From: Pseudomonas paraeruginosa PA7
GTDB lineage: Bacteria; Pseudomonadota; Gammaproteobacteria; Pseudomonadales; Pseudomonadaceae
Assembly: GCF_000017205.1 (NCBI RefSeq)
Contig: NC_009656.1
Span: forward strand, 5,820,501-5,884,500
Direction of reading: 5' to 3'
Length of the DNA: 64,000 bases
The notes below the pieces were generated by a model. The model was not told where the DNA came from. It made no database searches and saw only the letters and a list, made by a program, of their open reading frames with translations. A program made the translations under genes and the position numbers. How positions within the stretch are numbered: the first letter of the stretch is position 1; each line of letters begins with the position of its first letter. Below are positions 28,692-37,766 of this stretch, piece after piece.

Positions 28692-30203
28692 ATGACAGAC
28701 CGCCTCGCCGCCTGGCTCGAAGAACTCGACCGGCAACCCCTGCCGATCCCCGCCAGCCAGTACGCCAGCCTGCATGCCGCGCTGAGCGACAGCCGCCGTT
28801 CGCTGCGCGATATCGCCGACCAGTTGCAGGGCAGCCCGACCCTGGCGCTGTCCATCCTGCGCGAGGCCAACCGCGCCGAAAGCGCCCGCGACAATCCGGC
28901 GGAAAGCCTGGAGGTCGCCCTCAGTCGCCTGGGACTGGCGCGCGCGAGCCAACTTCTGAAGACCCTGCCGAGCATCCAGGATGCCGACATGCCCCGCGTC
29001 CTCGCACAGATGCTGCTGATCAGCCAGCACGCCATGCAACAGGCCAGCGGCCTGTTCGGCGCGCGCCTGGCCCGACTCTGGCAGGAAATCCACTGGGGCA
29101 GCCTGCTGACCATGGCGCCGGTCTGGGCCCTGGCCAACGCCCGACCGCAACTGCTGGAGCAGTGGCAGCAGCGCGTGCTGGTACAGGGCGAACCGACCTT
29201 GCGGGTGGAGCGCGAACTGCTCGGCATGCGCCTGCTGCCGATCTGCCTGGCGCTGGCCGAGCGCTGGCGGTTGCCGCAGTGGGTGATCCAGGGCTATCGC
29301 CTGCTGGCCTGCGACCGGCGCCTGCTGGTCCGGGCCCTGCGCATCGCCCGCGACCACCAGTCGCCCCTGCTCCAGCAACAGCAACTCGATGCCCAGCCCG
29401 ATCTCGCCCGCTGGCTGACCCAGCCGGCCAACTGCACTCTCCTCGCCAACGGCCTGGCCATCGCCGCGCACCAGAGCTGGGACGGGCCGCACATGCTGCG
29501 CTGGCAGCGCCTGACCGGCCTTTACCTGGGCCAGCCGCTGACCGAAGTCCAGCAGCAGGTGCACATGCTCGCCGCGCAGAGCGCGCGCCTGCACGCCCGG
29601 CCGCCGCTGTGGCATCCGGCGGTGGCCTTGATCTGGCCCTGGCAGACGCGCCGCTGGCGGGCCGAGGCGGCACCGCCGCCGCCGCCCTCGGCGGAAGCCC
29701 TGGCCGAATGGCGCAGGCACTGCGCCGAGCTGCTGCGCGAACCGAGTCCCTTCAGCAACATGGTGCAGTTCACCGCCTGCGCCCGCGATGCGCTGCGCGC
29801 CTGCGGCCTGCAACGGGTGATGCTGCTGGTCGCCGACCGTACCCAGATGCATCTGCAGGCGCAGCAGACCTCCGGCCTCGAACCCGGCCAGGAGAAATTG
29901 CAACTGGAGATTGCCGGCAGCCCGCTGCTGCAGAAGCTGTTCCAGCAACCGGCCCTGCTGCGCATCGGCCCGAACAACCAGGATCAATTGCTGCCGGCCC
30001 TCCCCGAGCCGCTGCGCCAGCGGTTCCCCGGTCCACACCTGCTGCTGCGCTCGCTGGGCAACGGTACGCGGGTGGTGATGCTGCTCCTCGCCGACCTCGC
30101 CGGCCAGCCATTCAGCGACCTTCACGCCCAGGCCTTCGCCAAGACCGCCCAATGCACCGAGCGCGCGGTCCAGCAGTTCGGCCGCCAGCGTCGGACGGAA
30201 TGA
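28692..30203 (+). CDS. HDOD-domain protein with C-terminal GAF-like region
   Basis: A 503-residue cytoplasmic protein. Residues about 15-220 resemble an HDOD domain (a catalytically inactive HD-phosphohydrolase relative) with SLEVALSRLGLARASQLL and helical content. About 345-495 look like a GAF-type sensory domain (LREPSPFSNMVQFTACARDALRACGLQRV). A proline run (PPPPPP) separates the halves. HDOD proteins are usually signalling scaffolds; the specific role is unknown. It begins 140 bases from motA on the other strand. Confidence 0.75.
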   Translation: MTDRLAAWLEELDRQPLPIPASQYASLHAALSDSRRSLRDIADQLQGSPTLALSILREANRAESARDNPAESLEVALSRLGLARASQLLKTLPSIQDADMPRVLAQMLLISQHAMQQASGLFGARLARLWQEIHWGSLLTMAPVWALANARPQLLEQWQQRVLVQGEPTLRVERELLGMRLLPICLALAERWRLPQWVIQGYRLLACDRRLLVRALRIARDHQSPLLQQQQLDAQPDLARWLTQPANCTLLANGLAIAAHQSWDGPHMLRWQRLTGLYLGQPLTEVQQQVHMLAAQSARLHARPPLWHPAVALIWPWQTRRWRAEAAPPPPPSAEALAEWRRHCAELLREPSPFSNMVQFTACARDALRACGLQRVMLLVADRTQMHLQAQQTSGLEPGQEKLQLEIAGSPLLQKLFQQPALLRIGPNNQDQLLPALPEPLRQRFPGPHLLLRSLGNGTRVVMLLLADLAGQPFSDLHAQAFAKTAQCTERAVQQFGRQRRTE

Positions 30204-30276
30204 ACGGCCAGCCCGGCGCACTGGACAGGCACGCTTTCCGTTAAACTGCTGCCCTTTCCAACCCGGGGGTACTCGC

Positions 30277-31092
30277 ATGTCCGTCTTCTCCGACCTGCCA
30301 TTGGTGATCGAGCCCAGCGATCTCGAGGCGCGCCTGGGCGCGCCCGAGCTGATCCTGGTCGACCTGACCAGTGCCACCCGCTACGCCGAAGGGCACATCC
30401 CCGGCGCGCGTTTCGTCGATCCCAAACGCACCCAGTGGGGACAACCCCCGGCACCCGGCCTGCTGCCGGCCAAGGCCGACCTGGAAGCCCTGTTCGGCGA
30501 ACTGGGCCACCGCCCGCAGGCGACCTACGTGGTCTACGACGACGAAGGCGGCGGCTGGGCCGGCCGTTTCATCTGGCTGCTCGACGTGATCGGCCACCAC
30601 CGCTACCACTATCTCAACGGTGGCCTGCCGGCCTGGCTCGCCGAGACCCGGGCGCTCGACCGCGAGGTCCCGGCGCCTGCCGGCGGCCCGCTGCCGCTGA
30701 CGTTGCACGACGAGCCCACCGCCACCCGCGAATACCTGCAAAGCCGCCTCGGCGCCGCCGACCTGGCGGTATGGGATGCTCGCAACCCCAGCGAATACGC
30801 CGGCACCAAGGTGCTCGCAGCAAAGGCCGGGCACGTGCCCGGCGCGATCAATTTCGAATGGACCGCCGGCATGGACCCGGCTCGCGCCCTGCGCATCCGC
30901 ACGGATATCGCCGAGGTCCTGGAGGACCTCGGCATCACGCCGGACAAGGAAGTGATCACCCACTGCCAGACCCATCATCGCTCCGGCTTCACCTATCTGG
31001 TCGCCAAGGCCCTGGGCTACCCGCGGGTCAAAGGCTACGCCGGCTCCTGGTCGGAATGGGGCAACCACCCCGATACCCCTGTAGAGGTTTGA
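30277..31092 (+). CDS. rhdA: Thiosulfate:cyanide sulfurtransferase (rhodanese) RhdA
   Basis: Two tandem rhodanese domains in 271 residues; the C-terminal one is catalytic with C230 in the loop CQTHHR, the same loop known from Azotobacter RhdA. It transfers sulfane sulfur from thiosulfate to cyanide, relevant in cyanide-producing P. aeruginosa. Possible -10 TAAACT lies about 40 bases upstream. Three bases separate it from psd. Confidence 0.93.
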   Translation: MSVFSDLPLVIEPSDLEARLGAPELILVDLTSATRYAEGHIPGARFVDPKRTQWGQPPAPGLLPAKADLEALFGELGHRPQATYVVYDDEGGGWAGRFIWLLDVIGHHRYHYLNGGLPAWLAETRALDREVPAPAGGPLPLTLHDEPTATREYLQSRLGAADLAVWDARNPSEYAGTKVLAAKAGHVPGAINFEWTAGMDPARALRIRTDIAEVLEDLGITPDKEVITHCQTHHRSGFTYLVAKALGYPRVKGYAGSWSEWGNHPDTPVEV

Positions 31093-31095
31093 GGA

Positions 31096-31965
31096 ATGTC
31101 GTTCAAAGATCGCCTGTTCATCTGCTGCCAATACCTGCTGCCGCACCATCTGCTGTCCCGGTTGGTCGGCTTCGCCGCCGACTGCCGTGCGACCTGGTTC
31201 AAGGACCGCCTGATCGCCTGGTTCGCCCGGCGCTACCAGGTCGACATGCGCGAGGCGCAGGTCGAGGACCTGCAGGCCTATGAACACTTCAACGCGTTCT
31301 TCACCCGCGCCCTGAAGGACGGCGCCCGCCCGCCGGCCCAGGAGCCCGGCGCGGTGCTCTGCCCGGCGGATGGAGCGATCAGCCAGCTCGGCCCGATCGA
31401 GCACGGGCGGATCTTCCAGGCCAAGGGCCACAGCTACAGCCTGGCCGAACTGCTCGGCGGCGATGCCGAACTGGCCGCGCCGTTCATGGGCGGCGACTTC
31501 GCCACCGTCTACCTGTCGCCGCGCGACTACCACCGCGTGCACATGCCGCTGGCCGGCACTCTGCGCGAGATGGTCTACGTGCCCGGGCGGCTGTTCTCGG
31601 TGAACCGGACCACCGCGGAAAACGTCCCCGAGCTGTTCGCCCGCAACGAACGGGTGGTCTGCCTGTTCGACACCGAGCGCGGACCGATGGCCGTGGTGCT
31701 GGTCGGCGCGATGATCGTTGCCTCCATCGAGACCGTCTGGGCCGGCCTGGTCACGCCGCCGAAGCGCGAGCTGAAGACCTTCCGCTACGACGAGGCCGCA
31801 CGCGCGCCGATCCACCTGGAGAAAGGCGCCGAACTGGGCCGCTTCAAGCTCGGCTCCACCGCCATCGTCCTGTTCGGCCCGCAACAGGTCGCCTTCGCGC
31901 AAGGCCTCGGCGCAGCCACCCCGGTGCGCATGGGCGAATGCCTGGCGCTGCCGAAACAGGCCTGA
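31096..31965 (+). CDS. psd: Phosphatidylserine decarboxylase proenzyme
   Basis: Membrane-associated enzyme making phosphatidylethanolamine. Its 289-residue proenzyme is self-cleaved at the LGST motif (residues 252-255, between G253 and S254), where the serine becomes the pyruvoyl group. Other family signatures are [11 protein letters not shown] and [14 protein letters not shown] good AGG-containing site precedes it and it immediately follows rhdA. Confidence 0.96.
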   Translation: MSFKDRLFICCQYLLPHHLLSRLVGFAADCRATWFKDRLIAWFARRYQVDMREAQVEDLQAYEHFNAFFTRALKDGARPPAQEPGAVLCPADGAISQLGPIEHGRIFQAKGHSYSLAELLGGDAELAAPFMGGDFATVYLSPRDYHRVHMPLAGTLREMVYVPGRLFSVNRTTAENVPELFARNERVVCLFDTERGPMAVVLVGAMIVASIETVWAGLVTPPKRELKTFRYDEAARAPIHLEKGAELGRFKLGSTAIVLFGPQQVAFAQGLGAATPVRMGECLALPKQA

Positions 31966-32281
31966 GCCCCCGGGACCGGGCCCGGCAGGGTTCCGTCCCG
32001 CATCTTCCCCGCCGGGCGTTACCGGCGGGACCGCGTCGTCCGAGAAGCTGCGAGTCCGTTTCTATACTGCTAGAGTTCGGAAAAGTCCTAGGCGGGACCG
32101 GTTCGCCGGCCCGATGTCCAGGAAAGCGGACTGCCGCACAGTTCCTCGCCTGGCCACGACGTTGAATCAGCTCCCCGTGTTAAGAAAGCAGGGGCGCAGC
32201 CGCGGCGATCGGATGTCCGGCACCTCTCCGGGGCGTCGTGCCCTGCGGAGCCTTTCAAGTAGCGGAGCCGTCTAACCCCCC
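31966..32281. other. 316-base intergenic region psd to fimX-upstream gene
   Basis: It has an 8-bp GC hairpin at 32007-32030 (cccgccgg / ccggcggg, no U-tract), which may end psd transcription weakly, and a promoter-like element at 32062-32068. The remaining sequence is GC-rich and has no credible coding content. Confidence 0.5.
32062..32068 (+). promoter_or_regulatory. Sigma-S-type -10 (CTATACT) upstream of the fimX pair
   Basis: CTATACT matches the sigma-S -10 consensus exactly, while no good -35 is present, which is also typical for sigma-S. It lies about 213 bases before the start at 32282 and could drive that gene and fimX. Confidence 0.45.
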
Positions 32282-34105
32282 ATGGAAAACCAGAGCCCCC
32301 ACCTCTCGTTGCGCGTCCCCACTCCGACGCAGCAGAACCTGAGCTTCTGCGACGCCACCCCGAAGGACATCAGGTACTGGCTGGCGCACCTGCCCAAGGC
32401 CAACCTCGGGGAAACCGCGCGCCAGCTCTACCAGGGCCTGATCGAACTCAACCAGTTGGTGCTGCCCGCCGAGGCACGCCTGCAACTGCTCGAACTGTTC
32501 CGTCCGGAAGTTCATTTCGTCTGCTCCCACCTGGAGCGGCACTTCCTCAACCAGGCCATCGTCCTCGACGAGCGCCCACGCAAGATCGCCAATCTCTGCC
32601 AGGCGCTGCAGAACCACCTGGCCATCGGCTACAAGCTGATCGTCGTGCAGGAAGCGCCGCGCAACAACCGCGAGCGCGCGCAACTGCTGGCGGTCGGTAT
32701 CCAGCGGGCAATCCGCAGCCTGTGCGGGCCGCTGGTCCGCGCCAACCAGCTGTACTGCCCGGTGCCCGAAGGGCTGTGGCTGGAATTGCACCAGCTCTAC
32801 CAACTGGCCAGCCAGCGCGGCGTGCACCGCCTCGCCGTGCGCGACGAACTGGCCAAGCACACCCGCGGCCTGAGCGTCGAACAGGCCTACCTGATTCCGC
32901 TGCTGCTGGGCTGCGCGCGCTGCAACCAGATGCGCCAGAACAATATCGCCCGGCTCGCCGAAGTCCTCGAGCCGTGGAGCCAGTTGCTATCGATACAGGC
33001 TGCGGCGCTACCCGGCTCGCTGTTCGTCGCCGTGCCGCAGATCGACGGCCCGCCACGCTACCGCTCGCTGTACCCGGAGAACCCGCAGGCCAACGCACTG
33101 GGCATCGACCCCCAACCCCTGGTCGACCTGATCCGCGAATACCTGCTGCTGCCCGAGGCCGAACGCGCGAAGGCGCGCCTGCCGTTGATCGAAGGGGTCA
33201 CCGTGGACCTCCTCCAGCATCTTTCCTCGGCCTGGGGCGACATCGCCGAGCGCACCTTCCAGCGTACCCAGGGACAGGGCCAGCTGACCCTGTGCATCGG
33301 CATGAGCGCCCTGCACTACTTCCTCGCCGGACGCCGGCCGTTCAACGAGGTCCTGCAGATCCAGGAGGCGCCCGAGGCGCCTCGCTTCAAGGCCGAGGTC
33401 CAGGACGCCTGGGCCGGCGCCTTCGATGCGCAGAAGGTCACCGACTGGCAGCCCGGCATGCCGCTGGAGGAAATCGAATATCGCCCGCACCAGTCGCCCC
33501 GCGGTGGGCAACCCGGGCACCCGCAGGCCCACGCACAGGCCGACGCCACCGAGGACTACCCGACCTACGCCCTGCCCATCGTCAACCACAGTCCCGGCGG
33601 TTATTGCCTGAGCTGGCCGAAGGAGGTGCCCGCCCAACTGCAGGCCGGCGAACTGGTCGGCCTCCAGGACCTCCCCGGCCAGGCCTGGAGCATCGCGGTG
33701 GTGCGCTGGATCCGCCAGGTGCGCAACGGCGGCACGCAGATGGGCATCGAGATGATCGCCCCGGCGGCCCAGCCCTGCGGCCTGCAACTGCTGCGCAAGA
33801 CCGAGCAGAGCAGCCACTACCTGCGCGCCCTGCTGCTGCCCGCGATCGCCGCGATCTCGCGGCCGGCGACGGTGATCACCCCGCGCCTGCCGTTCCAGGA
33901 AGGCAGCCGGGTACAGATCAATCTGCACGGCGAGGAGCGCCGCGCACTGCTCAACCGCCGACAGACCTCGACCGGCAGCTTCAGCCAGTTCGAATACCGC
34001 TCGGCGGAACCGGTGAACACCCCGAGCGATAAGCCGGTCACAGCGCCGGTGGCCCAGCCGCACGCGGGGGAGGAAGATTTTGACTCGCTCTGGAAGTCTC
34101 TGTAG
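32282..34105 (+). CDS. Uncharacterised protein upstream of fimX with PilZ-like motif
   Basis: A 607-residue cytoplasmic protein, mostly helical in the first 400 residues with no enzyme signature I recognise. The C-terminal part (about 420-580) reads like a PilZ/YcgR-type beta-barrel: NHSPGG at 435-440 fits the (D/N)xSxxG half of the c-di-GMP-binding motif, followed by WSIAVVRWIRQVRNGGTQMGIEMI, a pattern common in PilZ barrels. The upstream RxxxR half is missing, so binding is uncertain. The end is rich in acidic residues (EEDFDSLWKSL). It lies 64 bases before fimX and is probably co-transcribed. No strong ribosome-binding site. Confidence 0.7.
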   Translation: MENQSPHLSLRVPTPTQQNLSFCDATPKDIRYWLAHLPKANLGETARQLYQGLIELNQLVLPAEARLQLLELFRPEVHFVCSHLERHFLNQAIVLDERPRKIANLCQALQNHLAIGYKLIVVQEAPRNNRERAQLLAVGIQRAIRSLCGPLVRANQLYCPVPEGLWLELHQLYQLASQRGVHRLAVRDELAKHTRGLSVEQAYLIPLLLGCARCNQMRQNNIARLAEVLEPWSQLLSIQAAALPGSLFVAVPQIDGPPRYRSLYPENPQANALGIDPQPLVDLIREYLLLPEAERAKARLPLIEGVTVDLLQHLSSAWGDIAERTFQRTQGQGQLTLCIGMSALHYFLAGRRPFNEVLQIQEAPEAPRFKAEVQDAWAGAFDAQKVTDWQPGMPLEEIEYRPHQSPRGGQPGHPQAHAQADATEDYPTYALPIVNHSPGGYCLSWPKEVPAQLQAGELVGLQDLPGQAWSIAVVRWIRQVRNGGTQMGIEMIAPAAQPCGLQLLRKTEQSSHYLRALLLPAIAAISRPATVITPRLPFQEGSRVQINLHGEERRALLNRRQTSTGSFSQFEYRSAEPVNTPSDKPVTAPVAQPHAGEEDFDSLWKSL

Positions 34106-34169
34106 ATTGCCCCGACACCTCCATTCGTCGTCTTTTCGCGCCCGCCCGGACGCGGACTGAGCCCTTTCC

Positions 34170-36245
34170 ATGGCCATCGAAAAGAAAACCATCCGCCTGC
34201 TGATTCTGGAAGACTCGCAGAACGAAGCCGAACGCCTGGTCAGTCTGTTCCGCAATGCCGGCCACGCGACCCGCGTACATCGACTGACATCCCCCGAGGA
34301 CCTCGCCGAAACCCTCCAGCAGAGCTGGGATCTGCTGATCGCCGCACCGGACAGCGAATGCCTCGACCCCGGCGAGGCGCTCGCCACCCTGCGCCGCCAG
34401 TCGCGCGACATCCCGTTCATCCAGCTGGTCGCCGACAACGGCTCCGACGCCATCACCGAGGCGCTGATGCTCGGCGCCCAGGACGCCCTGCCGCAAGGCG
34501 AGGACGAGCGCCTGGTGCTGGTCGCCAACCGCGAACTCGCCGGCCTCGCCGAGCGCCGCGCGCGACGGGCCGCCGAACTCGCCCTGCGCGAAGCGGAGAA
34601 ACGCTGCCAGCTGCTGCTCGACAGCTCGGTCGACGCCATCACCTACGTCCACGACGGCATGCACATCTACGCCAACCGCTCCTACATGGCGCTGTTCGGC
34701 TACGAGGACGCCGAGGAGCTGGAGGGCCTGCCGGTGATCGACCTGATCGCCTCCTGCGACCAGGGCGCCTTCAAGGACTTCCTCAAGGGCTACCAGAACG
34801 ACCAGCGCCAGACCGAGCTGGTCTGCACCGGGGTCAAGCTCGACGGCCAGGAGTTCAAGGCGCGCATCAGCCTGTCCGCCGCCACCTACGACGGCGAACC
34901 CTGCATCCAGGTGGTGATCCGCAGCGAAGTCGACAACGCCGAACTGGAAGAGAAGCTCCGCGAAGTCAGCAGCCAGGATCCGGTCACCGGGCTCTACAAC
35001 CGCAGCCATTTCCTCGACCTGCTGGACGGTGCCGTGCAGCAGGCCGTCACCGCGCGCAAGCCGTCGACCCTGGCCTACATCCACCTCAACGGCTACCCCT
35101 CGCTGCAGGCCGACCACGGTCTTTCCGGCATCGACCTGCTGCTCGGCCAACTGGCCGGCCTGATGCGCGAGCAGTTCGGCGAGGAAGCCGACCTGGCGCG
35201 CTTCGGCGACTCGATCTTCGCCGCCCTGTTCAAGGGCAGGACGCCCGAGCAGGCGCAACCGGCCCTGCAACGGCTGCTGAAGAAGGTCGAGAACCACCTG
35301 TTCGAGCTGAACGGCCGCAGCGCCCAGGCGACCCTCAGCATCGGCGTCGCCGGTTTCGACGAGAAGACCGCCAAGGCCCAGGACCTGATGAACCGCGCGC
35401 ACCGCTGCGCCGACGAGGCGGCGCGCAAGGGCGGTTCGCAGATCAAGCAGTACAACCCGGCGGAAGAACTCGCCGCCGCCGCCCAACGCGGCGACGTCAT
35501 CGCGATTCTCCAGCAGGCGCTGGACACCAACAGCTTCCGCCTGCTGTTCCAGCCGATCATCAGCCTGCGCGGCGACAGCCACGAGAACTACGAGGTGCTC
35601 CTGCGCCTGCTCAATCCACAGGGCCAGGAAGTGCCACCGGCGGAATTCCTGCATGCCGCCAAGGAAGCCGGGCTGGCGGAGAAGATCGACCGTTGGGTGA
35701 TCCTCAACTCGATCAAGCTGCTCGCCGAGCATCGCGCCAAGGGGCACCAGACCAAGCTGTTCGTCCATCTCTCCAGCGCCAGTCTGCAAGACCCCGGCCT
35801 GCTGCCCTGGCTCGGGGTGGCGCTGAAGGCCGCGCGCCTGCCGCCGGAGTCGCTGGTGTTCCAGATCAGCGAGGCCGACGCCACCAGCTACCTGAAGCAG
35901 GCCAAGCAGCTGACCCAGGGCCTGGCCACCCTGCAGTGCCAGGCGGCGATCAGCCAGTTCGGCTGCTCGCTGAACCCGTTCAACGCGCTGAAGCACCTGA
36001 CGGTGCAGTTCATCAAGATCGACGGCTCGTTCGTCCAGGACCTCAACCAGGCGGAGAACCAGGACATCCTCAAGGGCCTGATCGCCGACCTGCACGAACA
36101 GGAAAAGCTCAGCATCGTACCCTTCGTCGAAAGCGCCAGCGTCCTCGCCACCCTGTGGCAGGCCGGCGCCACCTATATCCAGGGCTACTACCTGCAGGGG
36201 CCGAGCCAGGCGATGGACTACGACTTCTCCTCGGGAGACGAATGA
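34170..36245 (+). CDS. fimX: FimX, c-di-GMP receptor for type IV pili
   Basis: The 691-residue FimX controls type IV pilus assembly and twitching at the cell pole. It has an N-terminal REC-like domain (about 1-140), PAS (about 145-260), a degenerate GGDEF domain with GDSIF in place of GGDEF, and a degenerate EAL domain with EVL in place of EAL, which binds c-di-GMP without efficient hydrolysis. These are the known features of FimX, and the residues match. Confidence 0.96.
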   Translation: MAIEKKTIRLLILEDSQNEAERLVSLFRNAGHATRVHRLTSPEDLAETLQQSWDLLIAAPDSECLDPGEALATLRRQSRDIPFIQLVADNGSDAITEALMLGAQDALPQGEDERLVLVANRELAGLAERRARRAAELALREAEKRCQLLLDSSVDAITYVHDGMHIYANRSYMALFGYEDAEELEGLPVIDLIASCDQGAFKDFLKGYQNDQRQTELVCTGVKLDGQEFKARISLSAATYDGEPCIQVVIRSEVDNAELEEKLREVSSQDPVTGLYNRSHFLDLLDGAVQQAVTARKPSTLAYIHLNGYPSLQADHGLSGIDLLLGQLAGLMREQFGEEADLARFGDSIFAALFKGRTPEQAQPALQRLLKKVENHLFELNGRSAQATLSIGVAGFDEKTAKAQDLMNRAHRCADEAARKGGSQIKQYNPAEELAAAAQRGDVIAILQQALDTNSFRLLFQPIISLRGDSHENYEVLLRLLNPQGQEVPPAEFLHAAKEAGLAEKIDRWVILNSIKLLAEHRAKGHQTKLFVHLSSASLQDPGLLPWLGVALKAARLPPESLVFQISEADATSYLKQAKQLTQGLATLQCQAAISQFGCSLNPFNALKHLTVQFIKIDGSFVQDLNQAENQDILKGLIADLHEQEKLSIVPFVESASVLATLWQAGATYIQGYYLQGPSQAMDYDFSSGDE

Positions 36246-36247
36246 AG

Positions 36248-36278
36248 AACGGGCGCCCAAGGCGCCCGTTGCTTTTTC
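36248..36278 (+). terminator. Rho-independent terminator of fimX
   Basis: A perfect 10-bp stem (aacgggcgcc / ggcgcccgtt) with a CAA loop followed by gcTTTTT, three bases after the fimX stop. Confidence 0.88.
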
Positions 36279-36332
36279 CGCTCTACCGACCTGGCTCGTG
36301 GCTGCCGGGCCGCCAAGAGGTGCCCGCCGGCC

Positions 36333-37547
36333 TCAGGCCCGCCCTTCGCGGTCGCGGTAGCCGAGCAGGTAGAGGATGCCGTCCAGGCCCAGGGTGGAGA
36401 TCGCCTGCTTCGCCGACTGCTTGACCAGCGGCTTGGCGCGGAAGGCCACGCCCAGGCCGGCCAGGCCGAGCATCGGCAGGTCGTTGGCGCCGTCGCCCAC
36501 GGCGATGGTCTGCTCCAGGCTCAGCCCCTCCTTCGCCGCCAGTTCGCGCAGCAGGTTGGCCTTGCGCTGGGCGTCGACGATCGGCTCGACCGCCACCCCG
36601 GTGACCTTGCCGTCGACGATTTGCAGCTCGTTGGCGAACACGTAGTCGATGCCCAGCTGCGCCTGCAACTGGCGGGCGAAATAGGTGAAGCCGCCGGACA
36701 GGATCGCGGTCTTGTAGCCCAGGCGCTTGAGCTCGGCGAACAGCGTCTGCGCCCCCTCGGTCAGGCGCAGCGAGGCGCCGATCTCCGCCAGCACGTCCTC
36801 CGACAGCCCCTGCAGCAGTGCCAGGCGCTCCTTGAAGCTGGCGCGGAAGTCCAGCTCGCCGCGCATCGCCCGCTCGGTGATCGCCGCGACCTTCTCGCCG
36901 ACACCCGCGGCCTTGGCCAGCTCATCGATGACTTCCGCCTCGATCAGCGTCGAGTCCATGTCGAACACCGCCAGCCGGCGGTTGCGCCGGAACACGCTGT
37001 CCTGCTGGAAGGCGATGTCGACGTTCAGCTCCTGGGCGACGCTGAGGAACTCCGCGCGCAGGGCCGCCGGATCGGCCGGTTCGCCACGCACGGAAAACTC
37101 GATGCAGCCCTTGCCCTGGTCGGCGGGAGTGTCCAGCGGCATGCGGCCGGAGAGGCGATCGATATGGTCGATGTTCAGCGCATATTTGGCGGTGATCGAA
37201 CTGACCCGCTGCAACTGCTCGGCGGTCACCCGCCGGGTCAGCAGGGTCACGATGTGCCGCGCCTTGCCCTGGCCCTCGACCCACTGCCGGTAGTCCTCTT
37301 CCGAGACCGGGGTGAAACGCACCTGCTGGTCCAGCTTGTAGGCGGTGAACAGCACGTCCTTGAGAACCGAGGAGCCGGCCTCGGTATCCGGGATCTCCAC
37401 CAGGATGCCGAACGACAGGGTGTCGTGGATCACCGCCTGGCCGATGTCGAGGATATTCACCCCACCCTGGGCCAGCACGCCGGTGATGGTCGCGGTGAGG
37501 CCGGGGCGATCTTCCCCGGTGATGTTGATCAGGACAATTTCGCGCAA
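36333..37547 (-). CDS. serB: Phosphoserine phosphatase
   Basis: Last step of serine synthesis. The start is TTG at 37547: GGAG lies eight bases before it and the product (404 residues) then begins REIVLINITGEDRPGLTAT, matching an ACT domain start. The N-terminal half has two ACT-like domains, and the C-terminal half is a HAD phosphatase with FDMDST (nucleophile D), SGGFTYF and GDGANDLPM. Divergent from the Smp-like gene, as serB and smp are in E. coli. Confidence 0.94.
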   Translation of the reverse strand: MREIVLINITGEDRPGLTATITGVLAQGGVNILDIGQAVIHDTLSFGILVEIPDTEAGSSVLKDVLFTAYKLDQQVRFTPVSEEDYRQWVEGQGKARHIVTLLTRRVTAEQLQRVSSITAKYALNIDHIDRLSGRMPLDTPADQGKGCIEFSVRGEPADPAALRAEFLSVAQELNVDIAFQQDSVFRRNRRLAVFDMDSTLIEAEVIDELAKAAGVGEKVAAITERAMRGELDFRASFKERLALLQGLSEDVLAEIGASLRLTEGAQTLFAELKRLGYKTAILSGGFTYFARQLQAQLGIDYVFANELQIVDGKVTGVAVEPIVDAQRKANLLRELAAKEGLSLEQTIAVGDGANDLPMLGLAGLGVAFRAKPLVKQSAKQAISTLGLDGILYLLGYRDREGRA

Positions 37548-37703
37548 GGCGTACGCTCCGCCAGGTAAAAGACGCCATTCTACCCGCTTTCCCACACAGC
37601 CGAGAGCAACCGGCGTCGGCATTTGCCGCCACCATCGGTCGGAACCGCCGGGAAAACCCGCGAAACCGCCGCGCGGCGGCCTGGAAAGCGCGTCAACGGC
37701 CCT

Positions 37704-37731
37704 TTGCCCCCAAGGGGGCGCTGGTTATACT
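37704..37731 (+). promoter_or_regulatory. Sigma-70 promoter of the Smp-like gene
   Basis: TTGCCC (37704-37709), a 16-base spacer, and TATACT (37726-37731) place transcription start about 30 bases before the GTG start. Confidence 0.65.
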
Positions 37732-37766
37732 GCGCGATACCTCTATTTCAGAAGACCGAGCCCCCT

